Below are positions 1 through 10,100 of a DNA stretch of 60,703 nucleotides, one piece after another (the first letter of the stretch is position 1; every line of letters starts with the position of its first letter). A program made the position numbers and the translations under genes. Origin of the DNA: Mnemiopsis leidyi (lineage: Eukaryota; Ctenophora; Tentaculata; Lobata; Bolinopsidae); contig JH152892.1 of NCBI GenBank assembly GCA_000226015.1, positions 31,270-91,972 of the forward strand. Direction: 5' to 3'. A model generated the notes under the pieces. It was not told the origin of the DNA, made no database searches, and was given only the letters and a program-made list of their open reading frames with translations.

Positions 1-1665
1 TAAGCTGACAGTATTTGCAAAGCTTTTAGGTAACTTGTCGCAATCTGCGCGGACCAGTACACAGTAAATTTTAAAAAGTCCCCGAATTTGTCCAGTGCCG
101 AGGTTTGTCAGCAAGACGACGGATGAAATTGCCTCAATGAGCTCTTTTCACCCTTGAACTGCCACAACACTCGGAAAATTCGTTAAGGGTTAATTTTGTT
201 ATGTCGGAAAGCCATGGTAAACTTTGAATTATTATCAAATACTGTGCAGCCTAAGTTCGTTTGGAGTTCGTTTACAAACAGAAAAGTTACAACCAACACG
301 TTCTGCCTTGTCCAGTTTCCGTATAACTTTGTATTCACTATTTTTCTTGCATAAATGGTGTAATTTTTAGTAGTTCACTCAAAAAAAAGTTAAAAGTTCA
401 TTCAAAAAATTTACACAGTTTTGGCTGCATTATACATTTTTAGTCAATGACATTCATACAAACTGCTTCCCACCAATTTTTTTGAAATATGAAATAGATC
501 AACTCCAAAACAACCTTTGCCTGGCTTCTTGGATCAACCAATGCCTTGGAGATTTTGACGGATGAATTGAATTGAATTGAATTGAACATTAAGATTCGTG
601 ACACAGTACAGCATATTAGTTAAAATATATGGAAAGAGGGATTTAGTCAATGTGTCACAGGATGCTTCCTGAAAAGGCAGATGAAGATAAGATCAACCAG
701 TACACTCAATCATTAAATTTAAAAAATAAAATCTTTCCAAGCCCTGATACAAAACACATGTTTGTTAACAATCCTTGTTTATGAATGAAAAATGCTAAGA
801 CAGATTTTCATTGATAACCCAGTGGTAGAGCTTTACTTTTTGGGTGCAAAATTGTTATAAGTAAGCATGAAGCATCTTAAAGCATTAAAAGGCAAGGCCA
901 GGGGTGGTAAAACAGGGGGGGGGGGGGGCAGGGAGGCAATGGACCTCCCAAAAATTTGGATGGGGGGGGGGGCAAGGTATTATTTCCAAATTTCGACAAC
1001 TTCTATCACGAAATTGCTTCTACACATATACATGCCATATTTTCAAAATTTTTTCACGGGTGTTTTGGCAAGCACCATTGTCCTTATAGTTAAGGAGTTA
1101 ACTGCTACACAGAACTGCTCTAAAGAATTGTTATTATATAAGAACAGAGGGAGCCAGGGTGCCATGGCACTCTCTAAGATTTAAATTTAGGTCCCCCTTA
1201 CCCATAATTTGAACAACTAATTTGAACAACTAATAATTCGAGCAACTAATAATTTGAACAACTAATAATTTGAACAACTAATAATTTGAGTGCTGCCAAT
1301 AACATTTCAATTCAATTCAATTCAATCTTATCTGACATGTGTGAAATTTTTTTAAATTTTTCGTCTGCAGCAGGCTAAATAGGCTCCTTTTTTAGTGATT
1401 TGGCAAAAAAGAACCTCCACACAACCAATGCTGCCTAAAAATTGCACTGATGGTAATGGGGAAAAGGTGCAATACTACTCTGCCTCACATGTAATTGGGA
1501 ATAAAATCCTAATTTTAAGGCTCCAAAATAAAGACATCATAATCATTGCACTGTAAATAATAGCAATATCTAATGATACAAATTTGTTTTGGTTTATAAT
1601 TTTTTCTATGACATGTCATGTGATACTATCCTTATTACTTACAGATACTAGATCTAGGCTTTAAA
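1..1665. other. Upstream non-coding region with simple repeats
   Basis: I see no convincing coding exon here. The region holds a GAATT-type pentanucleotide run near 566-592 and its reverse complement near 1307-1326, two poly-G tracts (about 917-929 and 962-972), and a short AT-rich tandem array (1200-1290). The open frames between 867 and 1184 run through the poly-G tracts, show no domain and have no good splice context, so I do not call them genes. The promoter of DYNC2LI1 presumably lies in the last few hundred bases, but no motif stands out. Confidence 0.6.
1200..1290. repeat. Short AT-rich tandem repeat (~17-18 bp unit)
   Basis: About five imperfect copies of a unit containing TTTGAACAACTAATAA follow one another, one copy carrying a CG variant. 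It is a simple minisatellite in the intergenic DNA upstream of DYNC2LI1. Confidence 0.7.
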
Positions 1666-4600
1666 ATGTCAAGAAGAGTTTATGATTCAATTAAACCTCC
1701 TGACATGAGTTTTGATGATGAAGATAAGAAGGATGCTCCTATCAAGTAAGTAGTATAGCTGACATTTACATTAAATCATTGATTCACAAAGACTGAGTGA
1801 GGTTCTTACATTTGTCAATCCTTGATGTCATTTATTCTGAGGTGAAATCCAATCAGTTCTCTGTTCTTTAGAATTTACCTTTTAGTAGTATGCTATCCTT
1901 TAGTTATAAAATCCCAAAGATTTCTGGAAACATGCTTAATAGTATTTATGACTTTATCACATTCTGTCATTTCTGTGCTGAAATGCCTCTAACATGCCAA
2001 TAAAAATAAAAACTTAATTGTTCCAGGAGTATTCCTCAGACAAAATGTATATGGGATTTATGTATCCAGGCCACAGAACGAGCTGAGCTTAATACGACAA
2101 GAGAAGTTGACTCCAAAGGTATAACGGCTTTCATTGTCTTATTTTTTTGAATGACTGATGTTTCACATTGTTTAAATTAAAATGCAAAAAACCTAACAAA
2201 GTTAGGTATTCAATGGGTTGATCCTGGAAGTGTTTCAAATTATCGATGTCAAATCGGGCTTTTGTCATTAACCTGGTAAAAATACAACAGGTCCATTTCT
2301 GAAAGCATGCCTAATGTTCCCAGGTAGCTTTATGTTTACGAAATATGTGTTCTTGGTAAAATAACAGTACTGCTGGCATGAAAGTTAGAATTTTTTGATG
2401 TTGTAAGATTGTGATGTGAAAACATGTATTAACTTTTTCCTTAATGCGTCCTTTGTAGAGTGCTGTGAGTTCTGTGTTGTGGGTATTCCTTGGCTTTCAA
2501 TCACTAAACATTTAAAAAAACCTTTCATTTACAATACTCAGAAGACATGATATATTTTCTTCGAGTCAAATTAGATTTACACTTGATATAACCATTTTAG
2601 GTGTGGTACAAGAAAACCCAAACAAAAGTGTGGAAAGTACTATGTTTGTGGTGGGAGCTAAATCTGCAGCTAAGACTAGCATCATTCTTCGATTTTTAGA
2701 CAGGTTTCTGAAGTTTTTAATTCTTCCAGATGTGCAAGACTCGGTTGTGTCTGCCAATCCTAGAGGAGTGCGCTAAGGGCATTTGCCTATGCAGTCTTCT
2801 TGGTTGACTCAGCCGAATGACCGGGAAACCGTGATTGAGGGTTAAATTAGGAGGGTCTCCGTTAAAAGATCTAGAATCCTCCAGGAGCCCCTTCAGTATA
2901 TCTGTAAAAGCCTCGGTACAGGTGTACCAAATACAAATACAAATATTAACTTAGGGAATGACTCCAATATGATCTGTGATCAATTATATGAGCCATCCTT
3001 ATTACTTTTCAGAGATGAGCAGCCAAAGCCAACGACTGCACTCGAATACACCTTTGGTAGAAGGTCGAAGAACAACAACATGCTCAAAGATGTAGCTCAC
3101 GTTTGGGAACTTGGTGGTGGAATTGCACTTTCAAATTTGATTGAGGTAATGAAACAAAACATAAGGAGTGTATATTCGTACAAAAAATAAAATAAAATTA
3201 GTCCTTGATCACATTCTTATCCAATAATTTGATGCACATTCTTATCCAATAATTAAAACGACGTTTTTTTATTTTTATGTTATTACTAGAAATCACTGAT
3301 TCTTTAGGTGCCTATAACGAAGCAATGTATAAAGAACCTATCTGTTGTTATTTGTGTTGACCTCAGCAAGCCAGAAACTATTTGGACCACTATTGAAAGT
3401 CTACTCAACACTATCAAACTTCGAGTAAAAAAAGTCATCGCTGAGCTTAAGCGTGACTGTCCCAGGTAAAATGAAAAGTATATATGTCAACATTTAGGTA
3501 CTTGGTAAAAAGTTATTGCATAATGTTGACTGAAAGTCGGATGTTTTCAATGTACAGTTTGAACGTAATGTTGTGAGTCCGCCATTGCAGTCTAGACTTC
3601 GATAGCAATTGATATATTAAGATATTACTGTCCCGAGAACAATAACGAGATCTGCATTAGCCAACCCACTATTCTCTTCATGAGAGTCCTCCGGTGAAAT
3701 TCAGCTGAAATGTAAAGGAACTCTAAGGGGAGCCCTTCTCAGCCAACACCACTTGGACTGGCATGGGAGGTGCACTCTAATTGGGCCAGTTTGAATGTAA
3801 TGCTTGACCCAATGTCAACCTTTGCAACTAATATAAATAAACTTATCCAGTGAAGCGAACCAGCTTGTTGCGGAATGTCTAGCCCGATACGGCTCAGATC
3901 ACCCCGATAAGGACAATTTAGACATCATTCCTGTTCCCATCACCATAATCGGTACCAAGTACGATGAGTTCCAGAATTTTGACCCTGAAAAGAAGAAAAT
4001 CATTTCAAAAACGCTGAGATATGTTGCTCATCACCACGGAGCTCATCTTTGTGTAAGTTTTTGTATACAGTCGCTATTAGTTTAGTTAAGACTAAAGAAC
4101 ACTAAGTCGCACAATTCTTTTATTTACATATGTATTTACCATACATATGGTCACAAATCGTAATAGCATTGCTGATAATTGATTAGCTGTATCTGATTTC
4201 TGATTGATCAATTGCTGTCACGTGGCACAATAATATGTGACCATTCCACAAAAATACCTTTATTCGACTATCAATTTAACTATTCCGTCTCTTGTGTAAC
4301 AAAATTTCATATTCGATTTTTTCAGTATTTTAGTTCCAAGATGGAAGCGTTAGTTATGAAGACAAGAGGACTACTTGGACACCTCGTCTTCAAAACTCAG
4401 CTCAGGTTTGATATCTACATATTTGGTTAAAACTTTGTTTCTTGCCTTCTAAAAGTTTTATTTTCTCAGTAAGGTGATCTTGTTGTAATATGCACGTGAT
4501 TTAAGATGGATGGGTATGGTTGAAGCTTATACAAAAACAATGACTGAAATACTTTCAGTAAAACGATAACGACAGATCACAGTAAGCCTATCTATGTTTT

Positions 4601-7600
4601 GGCGGGAATGGACGCCATAAGTCAGATCGGGTCTCCTCCTGCTATTGTAGGATCGAGGTATGTTGGTAGTGGCATTTTTCCGGTCCACTACAGCTACCAT
4701 TTTTTATTCTTTTTGTGCAATTTTTTACGTCAACGAATCTCAAAACGCTAAGTTCTGCAATTTGAAATAGCAGTTGATTGAAATCCAGTGGGAGAAAAGC
4801 TTGGCAAATAAGAACGGATATCCTATATGCTATAGCTCTTTTAAATTACTCCGATTGTTATTTTGTTGTATGAACCAAGTCATATCAAAATCTATACTGT
4901 CGCCAGGTCAACCACACTGGACAATTACAACATTAACGACACTCACTCACTTTATTGGTAATTCACTTTATTGGTAATTCACTTTATTAGTAATTCACAG
5001 TTTTCACGTGCGTGCAGGAAAAATTTATAGCTGTTACAACAAACTCATTTAAATTTCCGAACATGTCTCGTCGCATAAACTTAAATTCAAGCTGAGGATT
5101 GAATTCGCAGTCAGAGTCGTACGACTTTCCTGAAAGAGGATAAGGTGAAGATTTAGAATTTTCTGAAATATAGTTCGCTCACCTTGACTTTCCTTTATCG
5201 TAATTTTATAGTGCAGTGTTAACATCCAGGTCACCTTTCTGTAAGTTAAGTTAGAGTTTAGTCAAGTTAGAGAGTAGTTAGAATTGTGTTCATCCTTCTC
5301 CTTTAGAATATTAATTTCGCGTTCTTTGTTACTATAAAGTAGATCACCTCACTTCGTATCTCGGATCAATGAAATTTCAGATATTCAGGTAATTGACTGA
5401 GGGATTCTCATCATAATAATAATCTCATTTCTTGATCTCACTCGTTTATTTATGCGTGTGCTTTCCTAGGACTTGTCATAAGAGTCCTTTAAGTCGAATC
5501 GTGATCTCTCAACTGTTTCATTTTATATTTGAAATATTTGAATTTATGTGGTTCATATGGGAAAGATTCCTGGGGGAAAAGCCTTCCTTAACAGTTGTGT
5601 ACAATTTGATGTCGTCATATGTTAGTGACAAATGATTAAAGATCTCTGTGATTTATTTAAACTTGAATGTCCCAGCCAAGCTCATGATGATTAATGACGA
5701 TGATCCGCCACTGAAAATCTCTCTAACGTATTGGGAAAAGGAAAGAAAAAAAAGGAACAAAACCACTCGTGTCAGAAGATCCAAGTCACGGATGTCAGTT
5801 AATTTCATTTTCGGACAAAGTCTCCCTCACTTTACTTACCATTTCTAACTACACTGACACATCACACATTATCCGACACAGTGGTGTCTATTGATATGTT
5901 CAGGAAAAGAAGCTTTAATCTCGGAAGTTTGTCATTGTCCGTCCTAGTCTACGTTGCATTTCTTGTTCCCATCTTTCTTGGACCTGGAGTGAACAAAAAA
6001 TGCAGCTTGGGTAGAATCTTATCTGCTCTCAACTTGAGTTTAATTCAACATTATGTTTACACTGAGCTGTTGTGTCTTCCACGAACAAAATTATTCCCTC
6101 GTCAGCACGAAAAAGATCTAGTTCAATTATTGGTTTCACACCAGTAATGTCTCATCTCAATGACGCCATACTTTTCGAGAAAATTGTTCTCTAGGTACTC
6201 TTTTAAAAACTGCTGGATTAGATTCAAGTTAAGCTTTCGTGGTCAAGGTTGGATTCTCGATCTTTCTTTACAAATTGTCGTACTATTGGGTTATCTGTGT
6301 TATCGCATTACCGAAATGTCTGTATCTTGTAAGGAGAGATATCGTTGGCCTTTGGAGCGGTATATTAGGCGATATTCGAAGGAAAATTAGAGAAACTGTA
6401 AATGTCCTGCTTTTTCCGTTCCATATGATTTCGACTCAAAGATATTTTCTAAGTTCACGTATATTCATTGATCATCTACCTCACGCAAAGTTTATGATAA
6501 TGTTGGTTAAAATTCTTCCCTCTGTCTTACATTTTATGGGAACTGCGATCTTTGCTACTTTTTTCACCTTCAACACAATGTCTTTGAAGGTTGATCCGCA
6601 AATTGGCTTCAGACTTGGTGATTGCAATCTACCTCTCATTGGACTTGGAGTAGATTTAGTTCATCCGTTAGCACTTACATTTTGGCTGCTCTGGGCAGAC
6701 CCTCAACACATGAGAACTCTCACGGATGAGAAAATATTACTTCTGTTGCTCAGGAAGGATCAAGTTCCGGCTCAGATTTATTAGACTTGCTCAAGGAATG
6801 CTACAGATTTTGATTAGAGATGTTATCGCTCACGTTGAGGATTGTGACATCACTAAAGAAAGGATTGCCGACAAAATAATCGAGCTTAACCTTCAGTTAC
6901 CAGCAACGCTTCTTCAGATATCATCCCTTGTTTAAAAACTGCGGTTCAAATTCAAACAAGAAGCTTTAAGGAAAAGTGGGGAAGACAAAAACGACAGAAT
7001 GGACTATCGAAAACTTCTAGAAGAATAATCTAAGTAACACCAAATGTTTTAAAACCAGTATTTAAGTCGATAATTCTGCTCAACAAATTGTATCACTACT
7101 CTTTATCATTAGCACTTAATGAGTCAGTGGTTGCAAATAAATCATTGTTTCCGTTGATATCATCAAATTTTAAATAAACTAACAAAATCAGACAAACAGA
7201 TCTAAATAATATTTCGGCCACCAAAATAAGTTAGTAAATATTTAGCTTGCTGTAAGTACCGTCTTCCGCGTCGTTCCCAGACAAATTAGTTGAAATGACC
7301 TCTCCAAGTACACTATACTTCCTATCATCGTATCCTGTCCCAAAATCAGGAACTACCAGAACTTCATCGTAATGTGCCTCCTCCTTATACAACTCCTCCC
7401 TCTCGTTTTCAGTCGGGCTGGTTTGTGCTTCTACCTTCTTGCTTTCCACTCCCGTTATCTTAGTTTGACTGATAACTAAATCTTCGTAAGTTCTATCATC
7501 CTTACTTTCTATGTACTCCTCTTCTTCACTCCCGTTCTCTGACGTAACCTTGATCACTAGATCATCATAACCGCTCGGTATTCCTTTTGTATGTTTTCTT

Positions 7601-9422
7601 ATTTCATTTTTTTCTTTTGCCGGCTCTCCGTGTTGATTTTCAAAATAAATCCTGGTCGGAATGTCCATCTTGTGTTTTGTTTTTCTTCGCTCCTTGACTA
7701 AACACAAACTTAGAATACTGCAAATCAATACCATTGTCACCGAGAAGCAAATCAAAATCGCGCTTCCAACTGGCTTATCGTTGACGGTGCAGTTACATGT
7801 ATCCGAACTAGAATCATCAGAGCTGTAGTTACACTGTGTTACTTTGTTGTTTGAACAGCTCAAGATAACATACCATTCTCCGTGTCCACATTGACGATTT
7901 TTGTTCTCCACAGCACTACAGGACCGCCAACTTGTACCGTTACAAGAAATACTAAATGAGTTACAAGATACGAAACTACCTAGTGACCAACCGATTCTTT
8001 TTCCCTTTTCTTTTTCGTAAGTTCCATCCTGATATCCCATCTCGTTACAAACTGCAGTTGCAGCATTGTCGCTGAATTGGTTAAAGCAGACTGGGCCTCC
8101 ATTGTAGATCAACATACCTTTAACGTCACCTGACAACTGAAATCTGCTGTCTGAAAGTGTTAAAAAATCATCAATTTCAAATCAATTAACAGAATAAGTA
8201 ATGCTTAATGAGCACAATAATTTAATAAAATGCGATGAATAGGTTTAATAGAATCTACTGAGCTTACCTCCTTGATTCAGTAACCAAACAAGCATAACAG
8301 GCTTCAAGCACGAAAACATTGCGGCTGTTAAGAACCTGCTACTTAAAAAATCAAACCAAAATGCAAAAAAGCTCTCTCCCTGAAATTGCGACGACATACT
8401 TAATTCTAACATTGAGTATGTTGTTACCAAATACCCTTAAGTTGACTTCCTGATAGTCTATCTTCTCTGGCGGTCATGGTGGTGATCTTGCTTAACGCAT
8501 ATACAGTCTACTGTAGTTTTTGCTTATTATACTAAAGTCCTAATTACAATTTACTGTTAAAGAAAATCAATAGCATTGGATGAATTAATCACCACAGCAC
8601 GATCATAATGATGTAAATATAACCACTTATTTGAACTGCAAGTTGCAATAAAACTCAAAAATATTTCTGTATAAAAACGGTACTTTCACAATAAAACAAA
8701 ATAACATACGGATATGGCTTCACGGATTTCCAGGCGGTCACCCATCCAAGAACTATTCCGGTCTGCAGTTGCTCAAATTCCGCGGTCGCACAAGATCGTG
8801 TGTATTCAACTAGTTCGGCCGTATCCGGTCACTTAAAAATTTGAAAATACCATTTTGTGCTTTATTAGCTTATCGATAATAGCTACAGACTGGTGACTGA
8901 TAATATATGATTTAAAGTGTTTTATTTTGCTAAAACAGTTCTATTTTCAGGTCGCCGCTTGATCAATGGAAACAGTTGTTCCTCTCCACTTTCCCACAAG
9001 AGGTGAGAACATAGCAGAAAAGTTAAACTTTAATCTCTCTGAGATTTTCAGCTTAAATTTGATCCTACCTGGTCCGAGATCCAAGCTTCATGACCAAAAC
9101 TTAAAACATAATTTTACTTATTGCAGGCTGAGGCCATGCTGCCAGAGGACCCTACTAAAGATTCCAAGTACAATGAGAGTATAATTGACTCAGTCAGAGC
9201 ACAAAAAGATGAGGTGGGACGCGATAGAAATTTTTGGGAACCTAAAGGCGGAAGCATTTTTACATTTACCTTACCAATACTTTGTTTTATATAGCCGAGT
9301 TTAAATAATTAAATTCCGTAATGCTCGTTTTGATTAACTGTATCCAGGAACTGGAGAGGTTTAAGAAGTTGCAAGAAAGAAAGATGAGAGAAGAAGCAAG
9401 AAGAGAGGGCAGAGTCATGTAA
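1666..9422 (+). CDS. DYNC2LI1: Cytoplasmic dynein 2 light intermediate chain 1 (11 exons)
   Basis: Subunit of the dynein-2 motor that carries intraflagellar-transport trains back from the tip of the cilium. Exons: 1666-1745, 2027-2118, 2601-2703, 3013-3145, 3308-3465, 3851-4052, 4326-4405, 4559-4657, 8951-9002, 9127-9213, 9348-9422. All introns are GT-AG and the exons sum to 1161 nt, or 386 residues (human about 351). Diagnostic stretches seen: a P-loop region [12 protein letters not shown], then [57 protein letters not shown], and a charged C-terminal tail. The Walker A second glycine is alanine (AKT instead of GKT). Intron 8 (4658-8950) is far larger than the rest and carries other genes. 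The start is the first ATG of the exon, giving a short acidic N-terminus. Confidence 0.93.
2770..2947. repeat. Possible SINE-like insertion in DYNC2LI1 intron 3
   Basis: A GC-richer block of about 175 bp ends in a short run of ACAAAT units, a layout typical of SINE tails. No tRNA or 5S head is recognisable and no second copy was seen in the window, so this is a suggestion only. Confidence 0.25.
5470..7029 (+). pseudogene. Decayed, apparently intronless coding stretch with hydrophobic segments
   Basis: Successive open stretches on the + strand (about 5470-5848, 5881-6147, 6239-6784, 6726-6935, then to 7029) read like one protein of roughly 450-500 residues broken by several stops and frame changes. 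The best-preserved part, 6239-6784, has hydrophobic stretches around [19 protein letters not shown] and [17 protein letters not shown]; the tail from 6790 is charged and helical-looking. No convincing introns restore a single frame, which suggests a pseudogene or processed copy, but a real multi-exon gene with assembly errors is possible. I do not recognise the family. Confidence 0.4.
7231..8319 (-). CDS. SRCR-domain type I membrane receptor, nested in DYNC2LI1 intron
   Basis: Two exons on the - strand, 8319-8268 and 8150-7231 (972 nt, 323 residues). Exon 1 encodes a short hydrophobic signal peptide ([14 protein letters not shown]). Residues about 18-115 form a cysteine-rich scavenger-receptor-like domain ([25 protein letters not shown]), then a Cys/Ser-rich stalk, a membrane segment at about 146-168 ([20 protein letters not shown]), a basic stop-transfer KERRKTKHK and an acidic cytoplasmic tail of about 150 residues. 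The tail holds five YxxΦ motifs (YDDL, YEDL, YDEV, YSVL, YSKL) that could be phosphotyrosine docking or endocytic signals. SRCR proteins usually bind microbial or self ligands; the ligand here is unknown. The gene lies antisense inside intron 8 of DYNC2LI1. Confidence 0.8.
8710..8826 (-). rRNA. 5S rRNA-like gene (minus strand)
   Basis: The minus strand reads as a 117-nt 5S rRNA. The highly conserved 3' half includes TTGGATGGGTGACCGCCTGG (the 5S core that contains the internal C box), and the GAATACA and CGATCTTGTGCGA segments fall where 5S has GAACACA and CGATCTCGTCCGA. The ends form a near-complete closing stem (GGATACGG with CCATATCC). T-rich DNA with a TTTT run follows on the minus strand, as expected for a Pol III terminator. 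The A-box region is more divergent than usual, so it could be a diverged gene, a pseudogene or a 5S-derived SINE head. It sits inside a DYNC2LI1 intron, antisense to the host. Confidence 0.8.
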
Positions 9423-10100
9423 CTGGGCCTGGGACTGCTACATTGCACTGTGGGATGAGTGATCGTGGATCAGACTGTTAAACTTAGAGTGTTGTTTAAT
9501 TTGTATGTTGTACAGTTGTTGTATAAAATGTGATATTGCTGCTGGAAAGCTTGTTTATAATATGGTTACTTAAGTTTTATGCATGATATATTAACTATAT
9601 CCTATATATGTAATACTTTATGCCTCACTATCAGTCACAATGTTTATTTATGTTCGCCAGATAAGTTTTTAAATCGATGTAAATATCACAACAATTATAA
9701 GTTATTTATTTTATTTGCCAAACTTGTGTTTTACTCTAGACGATCCGTGTCTTGATTGTGGTTTTCTAACAGCTTGCCTAAATATTTGAGTACGAGCTGC
9801 AACTACTCATACTTGTTAGATTGTAGAACTTCTTGAAATCCGATATTGTTCTACCTTTTACCTACTTATGTACTAAAAATGGATGATGAAGGTGGTCAAA
9901 AATGAACGCACAGATAATACTGGCTTGAAATATTGATTAATTTCAAATTCATCTTGAGAACCTGTGTTAATAACTGGAACTGTACTAATTGGATCTGTAC
10001 TGATAATTGGAACTCGAATTTTTAAATCAAGGCTACTAGTAACTATACATAGTTCTTGTGTATCACCGCAGTTCGCTGTTATATCACATCTTGTAGGACG
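9423..10100. other. Intergenic, DYNC2LI1 to ECI2
   Basis: AT-rich DNA without coding exons, holding the DYNC2LI1 3' untranslated region and the ECI2 promoter or leader. A short internal duplication (TGGAACTGTACTAATTGGATCTGTACTGATAATTGGAACT, given here only by position, about 9974-10014) is the only structure noted. Confidence 0.6.

Larger units (their letters stand above)
4658..8950. other. Large gene-bearing intron of DYNC2LI1
   Basis: The intron between the exons ending at 4657 and starting at 8951 is 4.3 kb, while the others in this gene are about 125-480 bp. It contains a short TTTATTGGTAATTCAC tandem repeat (about 4948-4998), a decayed coding stretch on + (about 5470-7029), a two-exon SRCR receptor gene on - (7231-8319) and a 5S rRNA-like gene on - (8710-8826). 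The stretch 4658-5430 shows nothing else I can name. Confidence 0.85.

Noticed and set aside
867-1184. 105-codon + strand frame
   Set aside because: Its content comes from two poly-G tracts and it has no domain, no splice logic and no partner exons.
566-1326. GAATT runs in inverse orientation, as possible inverted ends of an element
   Set aside because: The similarity is confined to a 5-bp simple repeat; the flanks do not pair and no target duplication is seen.
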